64,000 bases of DNA from Archivesica marissinica (Eukaryota > Mollusca > Bivalvia > Venerida > Vesicomyidae), in assembly GCA_014843695.1 (NCBI GenBank), contig CM026403.1:51752233-51816232 (forward strand), read 5' to 3'. This document shows positions 31,676 through 43,065 of the stretch, one piece after another. Made by a program: the position numbers and the translations under genes. Each line of letters begins with the position of its first letter. Position 1 is the stretch's first letter. The notes below the pieces were generated by a model, which worked only from the letters and a program-made list of their open reading frames with translations, searched no databases and had not been told where the DNA came from.

Positions 31676-33472
31676 AATTTGGGTTCAGAAAAGGAAAATC
31701 GACTGTTGATGCAATTTTCATTCTACAGTCTGTTATACAACATTATCTTAATAATAAATAAGCGTCTGTATGTAGGGTTCATTGATTTAAAATCTTGTTT
31801 TGATAGTATTTGTAGAAATTCTTTATGGTTGAAAATGTATAAATGTGGCATTCAAGTAAGGTATTACGTATTATTAGAGATATGTATGATAAAGTTAAAT
31901 CATGTGTTAGATGTTGTAATTCATATTCCGATTTCTTCCAGTATGCAGTGGGCTTGCGCCAAGGGGAGGTAATTTCGCCAATTTTGTTCTCACTTTTCGT
32001 TGAAGACCTAGAGTTACATTTGCAAGACAATTTAAATTCAGGATTACTAATAGATGACATTGTATTAATAGTATTACTGTTCGCCGATGATATGGCAATT
32101 TTTGGAAAAACTCCTGAAGATCTGCAGAAGAGTCTTGATCTACTATATACATACTGTAATCATTGGGGATTAGAAGTTAATATTATGAAAACTAAAATAG
32201 TTGTTTTTAGAAAAAGAGGTATCACCTTTGATAGAGAGAGATGGTTATATAATGGACAGCCATTAGAAGTTGTAGATTGTTTTAACTATCTTGGTACAAT
32301 ATTCAGCTATACAGGTAATTTCTCATTAAACCAGGAACATCTTATTGGTAAGGCTTTAAAAGCTTTAAATATTTTATTGTATAATTGTAGAGAATTTGAC
32401 CTCAAACCTAAGTTATTATGTCAGTTATTTGACTCCTTTGTCGGATCTATTTTGTCATATTCTTCAGAAGTATGGGGTCACACAAAATCTAAAGATATTG
32501 AACGTATATACATGAAATTTTGTAAAAGGATATTGAATGTTAGAATTAGTACATGTAATGCAAGTATATATGGTGAATTAGGTCGATACCCACTTTATGT
32601 TAACAGATATGTTAGAATAATAAAATATTGGTGTAAAATAATAAATACGGACAACATAATTTTACGAACAATTTATAAACAATGTGTCGATGATTATTAT
32701 AATGGTTTGAAAAATTGGGTCACGAACGTCAAAGATATGTTAGATGTATATGGTTTGTCTGAATATTTCATTAATACTAATAAGATAGATTGTAAAATGT
32801 TTCCTAAATTGTTTAAGCAAAGAGTTGTAGATAGTTACATACAAAATTGGCATACGTCTGTTGAAAATAGTGTAGTATTGGACCTTTATAGAAATTGTAA
32901 AATAACACTTGCATATGAAAGTTATCTAGATTTATTGCCTAAGAACTTGAGGTTTTTCATTACTAGAATTAGAGTATCTGCACATGTATTAAGAATTCAA
33001 ACTGGACGATATGGTCAAAACAGAATACCACGTAATGAGAGATATTGTTTATGTTGTAACACTTTGGATATTGAAGACGAATACCATTTCATTTTAATAT
33101 GTCCATGCTTTGAAGATATAAGAAAGAAATATATCAAAAGATACCATCAGTATCGTCCCTCTATGTTCAAATTTATTGAACTGGTAACCTCGATCAAAAA
33201 AGTTGATATATTAAGCTTGGCGAAATATATAAAAGAAGCCATTGTACTAAGAAGTACTATTGTAACTACTAACAATTAATTATGTTCATCCTCTATTCCG
33301 TAAATTGAATCATCATTATTATAATACTACATGTCAATCGATTTATGTGAATATATGAATGTAAAATCTATTGTATTACGTGACCAATATGTAATTGTAT
33401 ATTTGTATGTTTATGACGATGTACCATGTACACGTCTTAAAATAAACATATGTTCTGTTCTGTTCTGTAAAT
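31672..33472 (+). mobile_element. 5'-truncated LINE, second family, inserted in another LINE
   Basis: Begins inside the reverse transcriptase domain at CQFGFRKGKSTVDAIF and ends in AATAAACATATG followed by (TTCTG)n. Frameshifts affect only 31760-31850. The ORF from 31843 is open to its end. Confidence 0.9.
31843..33279 (+). pseudogene. LINE ORF2 reverse transcriptase, C-terminal two thirds
   Basis: An open frame of 478 aa in a 5'-truncated element. Reverse transcriptase blocks: VGLRQGEVISPILFSLF, LLFADDMAIFG (FADD at 32080-32091), GLEVNIMKTKIVVF and NYLGTIFSY. Then a tryptophan-containing SYSSEVWG block and a C-terminal zinc motif (RYCLCCNTLD...DEYHFILICPC). The N-terminal endonuclease is absent. 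RT motifs upstream (31672-31760 and VGFIDLKSCFDS near 31775) sit in other frames because of small indels. The open frame suggests a relatively young copy, but it cannot be autonomous. Confidence 0.88.
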
Positions 33473-33795
33473 CTTTATCTTGACAACACTTTATATCTGT
33501 ATTTCTTAGCGCGTACCTATTCGAATAATAATGGATTTATGTGTATTAAACTCCGATGCATATTCAAAATGTGTTATAAATTTTATAAGTTCTCCTAAGG
33601 ATTCGTTGAATCCGTTATTTAAGAATGTTACATCGTCTGCAAATAATGTTTGTTTAATTTATTTCTTCTTTGCAGCAATTCCTTTGATGTTTGTGCTTTT
33701 AACTATACAATTCGATAATAATTATATGCAAAGTATAATACATACAAATAGTGAAGATGTAAACGGACAGCCTTGCCTGACTCCACGTTGAAATT
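33473..33795 (-). pseudogene. Antisense LINE reverse transcriptase core (partner of 31473)
   Basis: Minus strand: GVRQGCPFTSSLFVC, then after stops LFADDVTFLNNGFNESL (FADD codons at 33632-33643) and KSIIIRIGT. This is the catalytic RT stretch that should precede the segment at 31473-31675 in the same orientation. It is heavily decayed (several stops). Confidence 0.72.
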
Positions 33796-34958
33796 GGACA
33801 ACACACGAGAGATAGACGTTGTTAATAATGATACTAGAAATATTATGGTAAAATGTTTCACCCAATTAAATACCACAGCATATCCGCCGGCCACGACCGT
33901 GGTATACCCGGTAGCAACCCCTAACATTACAGTAAATGAGGTCAGCATAATGTGCATCATACATTGTGTTTGTTTAAGCATCGACTTTCATTGTACGATC
34001 TATGTTTATGTTGACGTGTGCTTTGTACATGATAGTATGCAACGATCATACTTAATGATAATAGTGAAGACTACACTACTCTATCAAGCAAAACGGATGC
34101 AATAGAAAAAGAAGAAAAGGCATAGTAATTTAAGACACACAGGAGGAATTTACATAACTATGGCATATAGTACATGCCATCGTACGAAATCTGCGTCTCT
34201 AAGAGAAGGTTGTTATAAATTCATGTTAATCTCATGATCCACAGTGGCACTGAGAGATTTTATTAAACACCAGGTTTAATCAGAATTTAAACGCGCTATT
34301 AGAGTGTAGATTAAATGCAATGGAGCGCGCGGAATAGGCATCATCTGATGGAAATTGGAAATAATCAATTCATGTACTGTTATCAGTTCACATTTGTTAG
34401 TCCATATGACTTGAACCTAGGTTTACGGTTGACGCATAGCTGTTCTGTAGAAATACACACTGGATATGCTAACCGCACGATACCTATAGTAGTTAACAAT
34501 CAGTGATGATGACATTTGATATAAGCTTTATAGCGATAGGAACATTATTTATAATTCATACCATTGTAGTGAGAGGGATACCACTGCAGTTAAATCATGT
34601 GTTTTGTTCACTTTGCATATTCGGTCTCACGTGGATGACTCTTCACAACCTGCATCCACTCATACCCTTAGATGAACAAACATTATGTATCAGGAGTGGA
34701 AACGCCTGTGCTCTCGGATGAAGGGTTGCCCAGTCTACATATAGAACAGAACAGAACGTTCTTTGTGAAAAGCCACATGTTACATATAATAACAATTATA
34801 GTAACAACATGTGAACGAATAATTCACAGCAAGGAAATGGTCCATTCGCAGAAGTGCACAGGAACAGCACACCGAGAACAAGGCAGTGCCCGGCCAGCAT
34901 ATTGACCCAATATATATGTGATGTGCTTACCTTAGGTTGATCGTCTATCCGTTCCAGT
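33796..34958. other. Intergenic, nothing recognised
   Basis: Short ORFs exist on both strands but none shows a recognisable domain, and codon usage is not convincing. CGGCCACGACCGTGGTATACC near 33890 is a small palindromic stretch. Confidence 0.5.
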
Positions 34959-35272
34959 GAGAGATATCGGCCAGTTGCTGACGCTGAATACGCCATAAAA
35001 GTATGTAGCTAATCATAAGTTGTTTCCTCTGTTTTTTCGCTGTTTCATTAGCACAACATGTTATCAATTTTCATCCACTTTCTCATCTTATAATTATTAA
35101 ATTACTATATCTCGACATTTATCCTACAGTATATCCAAATGGGTGCGTTATCTGTATAACATTGTACAGCTATCAATTAATTAACATGATTTTGATAAAA
35201 TCACATTTATCATATCGCAATAGCTGGTTAGGGAACCACAGTAAAACATAGGATTCAAATTGAAAGAACTGA
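34959..35272 (+). repeat. About 310-bp direct repeat, copy 1
   Basis: Matches 51709-52013 in the same orientation: GAGAGATATCGG, CTCATCTTAT, TTACTATATCTCGACA, AACATGATTTTGATAAAATC and GTTAGGGAAC occur in order. Non-coding; element class unknown. Confidence 0.75.
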
Positions 35273-35274
35273 TA

Positions 35275-35292
35275 TATATATATATATATATG
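35275..35292. repeat. (TA)n microsatellite
   Basis: Short run of alternating TA. Confidence 0.9.
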
Positions 35293-35302
35293 TTGGTTGC
35301 CG

Positions 35303-35409
35303 AGTATGTATGTATGTTCCATTAATGTCAAACCCCATGCGGGGACATAGACATGTTTTCCTGGGCAGGCTTAGCCGACCTAAGTGGTTAACAAGTACTA
35401 AGCATGTGC
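35303..35409 (-). mobile_element. SINE family F, 3' part, split by SINE C
   Basis: ATTAATGTCAAACCCC to AGTACTAAGC. The rest of the same SINE resumes at 35587. A SINE C lies between. Confidence 0.8.
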
Positions 35410-35586
35410 AGTATGTGAGATGGTACGGTGGTCGCCAGATCGGACAGGTGGGTTTTCTCCGGGTACTACGGTTTCCTCCCACACAAATGACCACACATAC
35501 GCTTTCATCCGCGCCAACGAGAGTGATTAATATAAGTTGTTAAAACTTGCTTCGCAATCGTTGTAAAATAAATAAAGTTTAAATGT
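35410..35586 (+). mobile_element. SINE family C, 5'-truncated, nested in SINE F
   Basis: Starts at TATGTGAGATGGTACGG and ends AATAAATAAAGTTTAAAT. TAAGCATGTG and TAAGCAATGTG on either side look like the target duplication, both matching the family F sequence at the site. Confidence 0.82.
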
Positions 35587-35710
35587 AAGCAATGTGTGTG
35601 AGGTGCCTTGCTCAATGACACTACATACGTGGCCTGACCGAGTATCGAACCCGGGACCGCTCGCTTCCAAATCCAACGCTCTACCACTGGACCACGGACG
35701 CCACACGAGT
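35587..35710 (-). mobile_element. SINE family F, head part
   Basis: TAAGCAATGTGTGTGAGGTG through GTATCGAACCCGGGACCGCT to the GGACGCCACAC head. It completes the SINE begun at 35303. Confidence 0.8.
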
Positions 35711-35769
35711 AGGTGATGACGTTGGCTTTAAAACCGGTGCCACTCATCGCTGTAGGTTAAACATCCACT

Positions 35770-35835
35770 TGGAGAATTGACTAATTGCATGTGAGGAAGC
35801 TATCCAACTGGCTCGAGACAATCCGACACAATAAC
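35770..35835 (+). mobile_element. SINE family E fragment
   Basis: GCATGTGAGGAAGCTATCCA and ACTGGCT correspond to the post-head part of family E. Confidence 0.45.
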
Positions 35836-35857
35836 TATTATTTACTGTTCATCTCAC

Positions 35858-36065
35858 CAATGCAACCCGGGTTTGATCCTTGGACCGGAAAGTATGTGAC
35901 ATGGTACGGTGGTCACCAGATCAGACAGGTGGATTTTCTCCGGGTACTCCGATTTCCTCGCACACGAATGACCACACATAGGTTTCCATCCGCGTCAACG
36001 AGAGTGATTAATATAAGGCGTTACAGTTTGTTTCGCAATCATTGTAAAATAAATATAAAGTTTAA
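35858..36065 (+). mobile_element. SINE family C, inverted partner of 24141-24368
   Basis: Head begins CAATGCAACCCGGGTTTGATC. The central CTCCGGGTACTCCG block and tail are intact, with the same tail variant (CAGTTTGTTTCGCAATCATT) as the inverted copy. Confidence 0.83.
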
Positions 36066-36506
36066 TCTTAATTGGAAATCAACCTGCTTATGCTTCCAGT
36101 CGTTATGTGTGTGTTTACGTTTATTTATCGTCGCTACCGGTTGCCCATATGAGCGACGCCTCCTGAAGAGATTAGTTATTTTAGATTTTGGAGGATAGTG
36201 CATGATACAAACAGAGACCCATTCCAGAATGTCCTCTGGTTCTTTTACGTGCACGGTGTAAAGCACCGACACGAAACCTCGGTTTAACGTCCCATCTGAA
36301 AGACTGTTAATGTTATTAGGGTCAGACGGGGTATCGAACCTGCGATCCCTGGATTACCAGTCCAGCGTGCTACCACTGGACTACAGATCCGTGTGTTCCA
36401 GTCGTTATTTTACAAACTAAAGTTGATGTATAGGATCCCAATCCTATTCTGTGATAAATGTGCTTTAAATTGGGACTACTTGTTAAATTGAAACGAAATG
36501 TTGACG
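36066..36506. repeat. Arm of inverted duplication, interrupted by SINE A
   Basis: Reverse-complementary to 24001-24140 on both sides of the SINE A at 36107-36395. Confidence 0.75.
36107..36395 (-). mobile_element. SINE family A with 13-bp target duplication and known empty site
   Basis: Flanked by TTCCAGTCGTTAT at 36094-36106 and 36396-36408. The inverted arm at about 24096-24114 has the same sequence uninterrupted (complement of CTTCCAGTCTTTAC), an internal empty-site control. Confidence 0.92.
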
Positions 36507-36526
36507 ACACGCTGTAGCCACTCGAA

Positions 36527-36608
36527 CGATCACATATACGCTTTCATCCGCACCAAACGAGAGTGATTAATATAAGTTGTTAGAACTTGATTCGCAATCG
36601 TTGTAAAA
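36527..36608 (+). mobile_element. SINE family C tail fragment
   Basis: CGATCACATATACGCTTTCA through the GAGAGTGATTAATATAAGTT tail. The head and central domain are missing. Confidence 0.75.
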
Positions 36609-37349
36609 CGTTTAGTGAATCTGATACACAGGTACACGAAGCTCGCTTGAAATAACTGACGGCGATCGCAGTGATTCAACAAATATATTGTTACATAAAG
36701 CGAATAGTTGACCTACTGCCGTTACACTTCCCATGTGATTTAGATACATTCTACACCAATTAGGACAAGGGACTAATAATAGTTTCTTATGATGACAATG
36801 GAGAAAAGAATCGATTTTGTGAATAACCAATTGGAGGAAGGATCGTTAGCCAAGTACTAGATCTCTGCGAAGGAGCATGCCGTTCTTCTCGTAACAGCAG
36901 TGTAATCTACAGGTTGACTTGTATGTCCTGGTGGATATTCTGGCGTTACCAATACACGGAGTAATTATTAAATCGGGAATTTATTTTATATATGTACGGA
37001 AGAAGTTTTGTTAAATTTCTTATATAAATGCATTGTTAATTGAAAATTTAGCTCATATAAAAGTCTAAATAAAACAAAAATGAAGCACTGCGCAAAATAG
37101 GACAATACAAATAAAGCCATACTGGATCGTGAATTCAATATTAGAATTTTTATTTTATAAATTCATATTGACTAAGCATGTTTTTGATGCAATCGGCTAT
37201 TTGGACTTTAAATTCAAAAAATGTATATTGACACAGTATACAAACATAGTGATCGTCTGTGTTTAAATTGGTCCGAAATTAATCAACTTTACAATACGAA
37301 CATTTCTCCTTATATATGTATCATTCATATCATCAAGACCATTCCGCAT
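36609..37349. other. Intergenic, nothing recognised
   Basis: A minus-strand frame at 36612-36830 (72 aa with several cysteines and histidines) has no recognisable domain, so I do not call it. Confidence 0.5.
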
Positions 37350-37482
37350 TGACGTACTAGTAGCCTCTTCACTCTCCATCATACCCGTGGAGTGTGTCGG
37401 GAATGAGGTTTAGAGAGCGATACATCTAATGCTGTAAACACTTGTTTCGTAATCGTGCATAAAGAAATGTGTTTAAACTATG
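37350..37482 (+). mobile_element. Diverged SINE family B 3' half
   Basis: CCTCTTCACTCTCCATCAT, GAATGAGGTTTAGAGAGCGA and CTTGTTTCGTAATCG follow family B order with many substitutions. Confidence 0.6.
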
Positions 37483-37485
37483 CAT

Positions 37486-37905
37486 AACACATATATGAAT
37501 GATAATTATAGATTTTGTCTTGTCTATTTTTGAAATGTGGAACACCTATGAATCGTAATTATAAATATGTTTATTCGTCTAGTGTTTATTCTGGATGATT
37601 GGGACACATATCGGTTTATTTGACTAGTGTCTATTTTTGAAATGTGGAACACCTATGTATGGTAATTATACATCGGTTTATTTGTCTAGTGTTTATTCTG
37701 GATATATGTGACACATATGTATGGTAATTATACATCGGTTTATTTGTCTAGTGTTTATTCTGGACATATGTGACACATATGTATGGTAATTATAATAGGT
37801 TTATTTGTCTAGTGTATATTCTGGACATATGTGACACATATGAATGGTAATTATACATCGGTTTATTTGTCTAGTGTCTATTTCCGACACGTATGCACAT
37901 CAATG
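37486..37905 (+). repeat. About 62-bp minisatellite
   Basis: Five to six units containing CGGTTTATTTGTCTAGTGT and GTGACACATATGTATGGTAA. Early units are more diverged than late ones. Confidence 0.85.
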
Positions 37906-38017
37906 TTCATGTTCGACCTTGTCAAATGGAAGAAGGTAACTTGAAATTTATAACATATAGCTTTACATCAGTTTTACATCTAAATCCGGTGAGAAAAACT
38001 AATGGCATGTAAATATT

Positions 38018-39790
38018 CTTTATTTATTTCAGTCTCATCGTTGTACAATACATAACATATACACAACACATTATCGTGGCAAAGTACAACACCATGCATT
38101 ATAAAAGAATTATAAGAGACTAATCTAATCACAGATAATCAAACTATCACAGTCTACTGACATATTATTATATGTACATGTCAAAACCGAGGAACAGTCG
38201 CTAATTGAAATTTAAATACTTATTAAAACCAGACATTTGGAAATACTGAAATGGAAAAAAGCACTAATGCGCAATTAAAAAATGTTTTAAAAAATCAGTT
38301 ATCAACCTCGATCAGATCGCGATTGAACTAATTAGCAGCTGTTTCTCGGAATAGATAAGAGACACACAATCAATAACACAAATGGATACATTATTTACAA
38401 AACTAAAAGGAGCGTCTTTGAAGAATATAAAAACAGGGTTTGGCAACAATTCTAATCAGAGGTATAGTAGTGAAAATAATTATAAGCTGGTCGGATACAG
38501 GTTTGTTCCGAAAGTCATTTTCATATAATGAGGCTTTCTCTAAGAGAACAGCTCTCAAATCATCATACAGTTAACATTCTAATAATACATGACTTTCATC
38601 TTCTAATACATTACAGAAAGGACACTTACGTTCATCAAGTGGTAAATTGGAGCAACTCCAAATCTAAATTTACATAATGCTGATCTGTGACGTGTGGATA
38701 GAATCATTTTACAATATACTTATGTTTGAAATTGAAATGTACAGCAGGTTCTAAGCTTATTGCGACCACGTCCAGAAACACCGGTCACACTGTTAATAGA
38801 GGTGGACCAATCAGTAAAATATATCTCCATTACAGCATTTTCCACACTAACTACTAAATTGTTCTTATGTATAGGTATATATAGGTTACAGTAATCCATC
38901 AAAGTAATGTCTGCAAACTGTCTCTTGACATAGCATAAGTTTATATTTAGCATTCGCCCATAGTGCAACTCTATTTAATCTGGAATTGTCGGTATTAGCT
39001 AAGCGTGCCCAAACCCCAGATATGTGTTCCATTGACGCAAAACTGGCGACTGCCAACCCATTTCCCCGGAGACAGCTGCATTGGGAGAATATGTCCCAAC
39101 ACTAAGAAAGAAACGCATGGCACGATTTTGGATTGCATTAATGCATGAAAACGTTTTATATCCCCAAACCGGGGCATCATAAGCAATCACAGGCCAGACA
39201 ACAGAGTCGTACAATTTGGAGAAAACATTATATGTTCCCCCCTCAGCTAACTTACATTTAGCAATGAGCAGTCCCAATGCACGACTTGCACTTTGAGCAA
39301 CACATTTTGCCGTAACATTGAAGTCAAGGTATTCACTCAAAACAATTCCTAAATAAGTTTCCATAACATTAACACCACATTTAAAAATAATATCAGATCT
39401 TGGCATGGAAGCAGGACGAACATGGACAACTTTACTTTCATCCCTGTTTATAAACATATCGTTTATATTACACCAGTCATGTAAAGCATTAAATAATCTC
39501 TGCAAATCAAGTTGGTTTTCTGCTAGTAGGACAATGTCATCCGCGTACAATAGAATACCTATACAGTCATTATCGACATTAACACCGATATTTAATGATT
39601 TCAAAAATATCGTTAAATCATTAATGTACAAATTAAATAAAGGTGGCGATAGAGTGCATCCCTGTCTTAAGCCACAATTAACATCAAACCAAACCTTAAA
39701 ATAGTTTACCCTAATACAGGACGACACATATGAGTAGGTAGCTCGCAACATATTACCGGCAACTCCAATTTCATTAAGTCTTTTCCACAA
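38018..39790 (-). mobile_element. LINE, third family, longest copy
   Basis: 3' end at left (TTTCAGTCTCATCGTTGTAC), 5' truncation near 39790 inside the reverse transcriptase. High similarity to 20446-21600 apart from small deletions, for example one of about 28 bp near 38647. Confidence 0.9.
38400..39790 (-). pseudogene. LINE ORF2 reverse transcriptase, frameshifted
   Basis: From 39790 down: an RT segment of 263 aa with CGLRQGCTLSPPLFNLYIND, LLYADDIVLLAENQ (YADD) and FINRDESKVVHV, then VMETYLGIVLSEYLDF. Next come VVWPVIAYDAPVWGY and NRAMRFFLSVGTYSPNAAV. Frames break near 39000 and 38960 (deletions in the WAR-LANT region) and again near 38650, where about 28 bp are missing before the zinc motif. 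The endonuclease and RT fingers are absent through 5' truncation. This copy supplies the RT core lacking in the one at 20446. Confidence 0.87.
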
Positions 39791-40256
39791 TTATCTCTGT
39801 TAATAAAATGGTACGTATACAATCTTAATGTAGATAGTGACAACTTGACAACTTATTTTGAAGAACATGGTAGATTGTCACTCGATATTCAAGGAATTAA
39901 AAACAACACAGATAGAGCCGGATGAACCATTTCCCTGCACTTGTGTGTTACTATTAAACCAACCACGCACCCCAGAAGTAACCAGCAGCTGTATATGCAC
40001 CATGTGGATACGCCATGGCTGCAAATCCGACGCGTTTGAGAAAATATTTGTCTGCACTGGAGTAAGCATTACCATTGTCACGTTCCATTGTTGTACCGAT
40101 GTTTTGCACCACGTTTAATCGCACTTAGCACTTTTAATCAACACTAATATATGTGACCACGAAGTTGGTTTGTACTGAACAATCGATATACTAAATTTGA
40201 CTTGCAAAACATTGCCAACTATTGCTGATGTCAACTTGTATTGTATTAGTATTGTG
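39791..40256. other. Intergenic stretch with a cysteine-rich ORF
   Basis: Apart from the ORF at 39858-40118, nothing is recognised. Confidence 0.5.
39858..40118 (+). CDS. Cysteine-rich ORF, possible host exon (uncertain)
   Basis: The frame runs through PFPCTCVLLLNQP, SCICTMWIRHGCKSD and VCTGVSITIVTFHCCTDVLH. Paired cysteines and a terminal CC-x-D are faintly like the end of three-finger (Ly6/uPAR) domains, but spacing is poor. No ATG with signal peptide is in frame nearby. GGTAG at about 39870 could act as a splice acceptor. It may equally be chance. Confidence 0.2.
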   Translation: MKNMVDCHSIFKELKTTQIEPDEPFPCTCVLLLNQPRTPEVTSSCICTMWIRHGCKSDAFEKIFVCTGVSITIVTFHCCTDVLHHV

Positions 40257-40535
40257 TTGTCAACTAAGGAGAGTCTCACTATAAGCAATACTGTTATCAT
40301 CGAGATCCTTGCTACACCGTTTGCTATCTAATGTATATAATAATGTGCACGTGTTGTTACTATATGTGCAATGAATATGTTTATAAACTAAATAATCCTA
40401 CTAAGGAGAGGGTCACTATAAGCAATATTGTTATCATCGAGATCCTTGCTACACCGTTTGCTATCTAATATATATAATAATGTGCACGTGTTGTTACTAT
40501 ATGTGCAATGAATATGTTTATAAACTAAATAATCG
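40257..40535 (+). repeat. 132-bp tandem duplication
   Basis: Two near-identical units containing CTAAGGAGAG, CATCGAGATCCTTGCTACAC and GTGCAATGAATATGTTTATA. The unit end resembles a LINE or SINE 3' end. Confidence 0.9.
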
Positions 40536-42244
40536 TATTAGTTATATGGCGAAGCCATCACACCGAGCTTTCTCAGTTTATGCTTACAGATATTGATATA
40601 TCTTTAATTCGTAATAAGACCTTTCTGTCACATGCATTACCCGATTTCAGACTACGCATCAGATACTAAAAATACTACATATGCTCTAAATAAGCTTGTA
40701 GCTTTAGACTTAATACATCTGTTCGTGTATATTAATGTTACAACATGATGTAAATATTGGAGAAACAATATGTTTTACTGTTTAAACTAGATACTACAAT
40801 AACATCTAGATATTCTGTCTGTTGTTCTGAGGTGCCTATGTTGATGCACCTTTTCAAGATTTAGCTAATGTCTGAGCCTACCTAAATTAGACAGTGTTAA
40901 CCTTTGAGCTTGTCGATGTTATCAGTGCTAACATATACGTTGTCAACGTAAGATTCAACACGAATACACTGAGCACGTATATATTACTTAGTAAAATAGT
41001 GTATGCAATTATGCGATATTGGTTCAAGGTCTTACAATGTCGTGATGTTAAATATGTCAGTGTTATCTATCACATGATGTTATATGACTTAGAATTGTAT
41101 CCAAACCAAAACTATTGCGAACGAAATGTATGAACTGTGTTACATTCCAGGCCCGTAGCAACACTGAGGCACACAAACGTTCTAAAGCAAATAAAATATA
41201 AATGAAAAATTAAATAAATTGAATTCAAAAAATATCCCTTTACTCTATAAAATGTTGACTGCTAGAAAGCCGAATGGTCAGTACATAATTATACGTCTAA
41301 ACTCATTAAATAAGAAAACGCAGGAAATCGCTTTATGCCCAAACCATTTTAAGGGGGAACATGCCCTCGGACCCCTAGATTGCCTCGGTTGAAATATGCC
41401 TCCGACTACGCACTGCATTCATTAGGTTTTTGATTATGTATGGATTTTTATTTTACATTTATATCATTATAGTTGAATAAACATGTCACGTTCATAGATG
41501 TACATGTATATACACTCTGCCATGTTTGTCATGGAGAAAATCAAAATAAGCTATTAGCTTCCGATTTAATCCAACTATTCTTGTATATTAATGTTACAAC
41601 ATTATGTAAATATTGATAAATAAAATATGTTTAGACTGAATCAGAGATCCTTACATGACAAATATTATTGGAACAGACCGAACGTATTAAAGTTGAAGGA
41701 CTTCTTACAAGCTACTAGTCAATGTATTGCTAAGAACTTGTCGATGTATATTTATAGAAGTTCTTAGAAATGAAATACTTTATACTATCATCAATAACAT
41801 ATTCTTCTCACTGTGTGTCACAGAACTGAACATATGATTATACATACTATAGATGCATAGTAATGAACAGCTGTAAGACAATACATTATGTTGTATAAAT
41901 GTTGTTAATGAATATGCTTTACGATAACAAATTGTGCCATAATTGATATGCTATGTAATATGTTGTATACGTGTATTCTGGTAGGCATGGTGCCTTTGTA
42001 ATAAACTGTATATATGTGACGCGATTTACCCAAAGGGACCCACTGGGTGGATGACGTTACGGTGAGAAATGACGTCTAAAGTTACGTCACGCAATCGCAC
42101 TGTTAACTGAAGGTGTTAATCCGTAGTCGCGTGGGAGATGATGACGTGTAAGCTGATTTAGCCTCGCCTCCTGCGAATCATATGCATGAACGTTAGTGTG
42201 GGAGACAGATTGATAATGTATTTTATAAATGTTAAGTTTGGCGT
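40536..42244. other. Intergenic, AT-rich with a short repeated segment
   Basis: About 100 bp at 40690-40790 (TATTAATGTTACAACATGAT) recur diverged at 41545-41640. Otherwise nothing is recognised. Confidence 0.55.
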
Positions 42245-42402
42245 GACGTTACTTTTGACGTGCACGATGTATAGCACCGAGACGAGACATCGGTTTAAAG
42301 TTCCATCTGAAAGTATGATAATTTTATTAGGGTCAGAGGGGGATCGAATCTGCGATACCTGGATTACCAGTCCAGTGTGTTAACCACTGGACTACACATC
42401 CG
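42245..42402 (-). mobile_element. SINE family A, 3'-truncated head half
   Basis: Contains the complete tRNA-like head (complement, ending CCACTGGACTACACATCCGG) and the first part of the body, but lacks the hairpin tail. It is unusual for a reverse-transcribed element to lose the 3' end, so a later deletion is implied. Confidence 0.8.
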
Positions 42403-42894
42403 GTTTTCCTATATTGAAGCAATGAACATAAGATGAAAATGATTAAGCATTGTTTTATTTACTTAATTGACGTTTGTTGAAGTGCATATATCGTCAACGT
42501 CCATGATATCGGCCACCACCTGTTTTATTTTCGGCCTTTGTTTATTCACGTAATTTGTGTTTAATTCCGACACTCGAAACATTGCTCTAAAAACAGATGC
42601 GTTGGTACTTATGGAGTTCACATATTACTTATAAAAGAGCAAATGTTTTCATTAATCCAATTTATGTGTAGCCTAATAATCTCTTAAACAGAGGTAAATA
42701 TAAAGAAATATGTGTTTGTTTTTGTAAAATGAGAAATTTCATCGTCTGCTCAGGGAGGTCACGTGATAGTTATGCGACAAAGTCATAATGCGTATTTCAC
42801 TACAGGTCAATTCAAATATAGTGTTCCTCTTACAGCTTTTCACATGTTTTCTTCAGAAATACTATTGTCCAAGATATTTACTATTTATGCTAAT
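42403..42894. other. Intergenic, nothing recognised
   Basis: No supported feature. Confidence 0.55.
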
Positions 42895-43065
42895 TCAGTT
42901 TCATCCAAAATATTTTCAAATCCAACCTGGCGTCTCTATACACCAAGTGCACTGACAAATGCAGAGCAGGCTGTTAGAGACGTTGGTTTGCCAGTCAAAT
43001 CGGCAGCACGACAGTATGGTGTGCCACTCTCCACATTAAGTGACATTTCTCTCCATGTCACAACT
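42895..43065 (+). pseudogene. Pipsqueak-type helix-turn-helix fragment
   Basis: The frame contains WRLYTPSALTNAEQAVRDVG and then LPVKSAARQYGVPLSTLSD. This fits the HTH_psq pattern (Y..e.L..A..AV..G.s...AA..YGVP.STL.D) found in pogo/Tigger-type transposases and derived regulators. After SD the match is lost, and no DDE domain is found nearby. It may be the N-terminal exon of a host gene or a transposase remnant. Confidence 0.55.

Noticed and set aside
31473..31760. 5' inversion (twin priming) of the LINE at 31672
   Set aside because: The antisense piece encodes a different LINE lineage, and its missing half is found at 33473-33795, so insertion into an older LINE explains it better.
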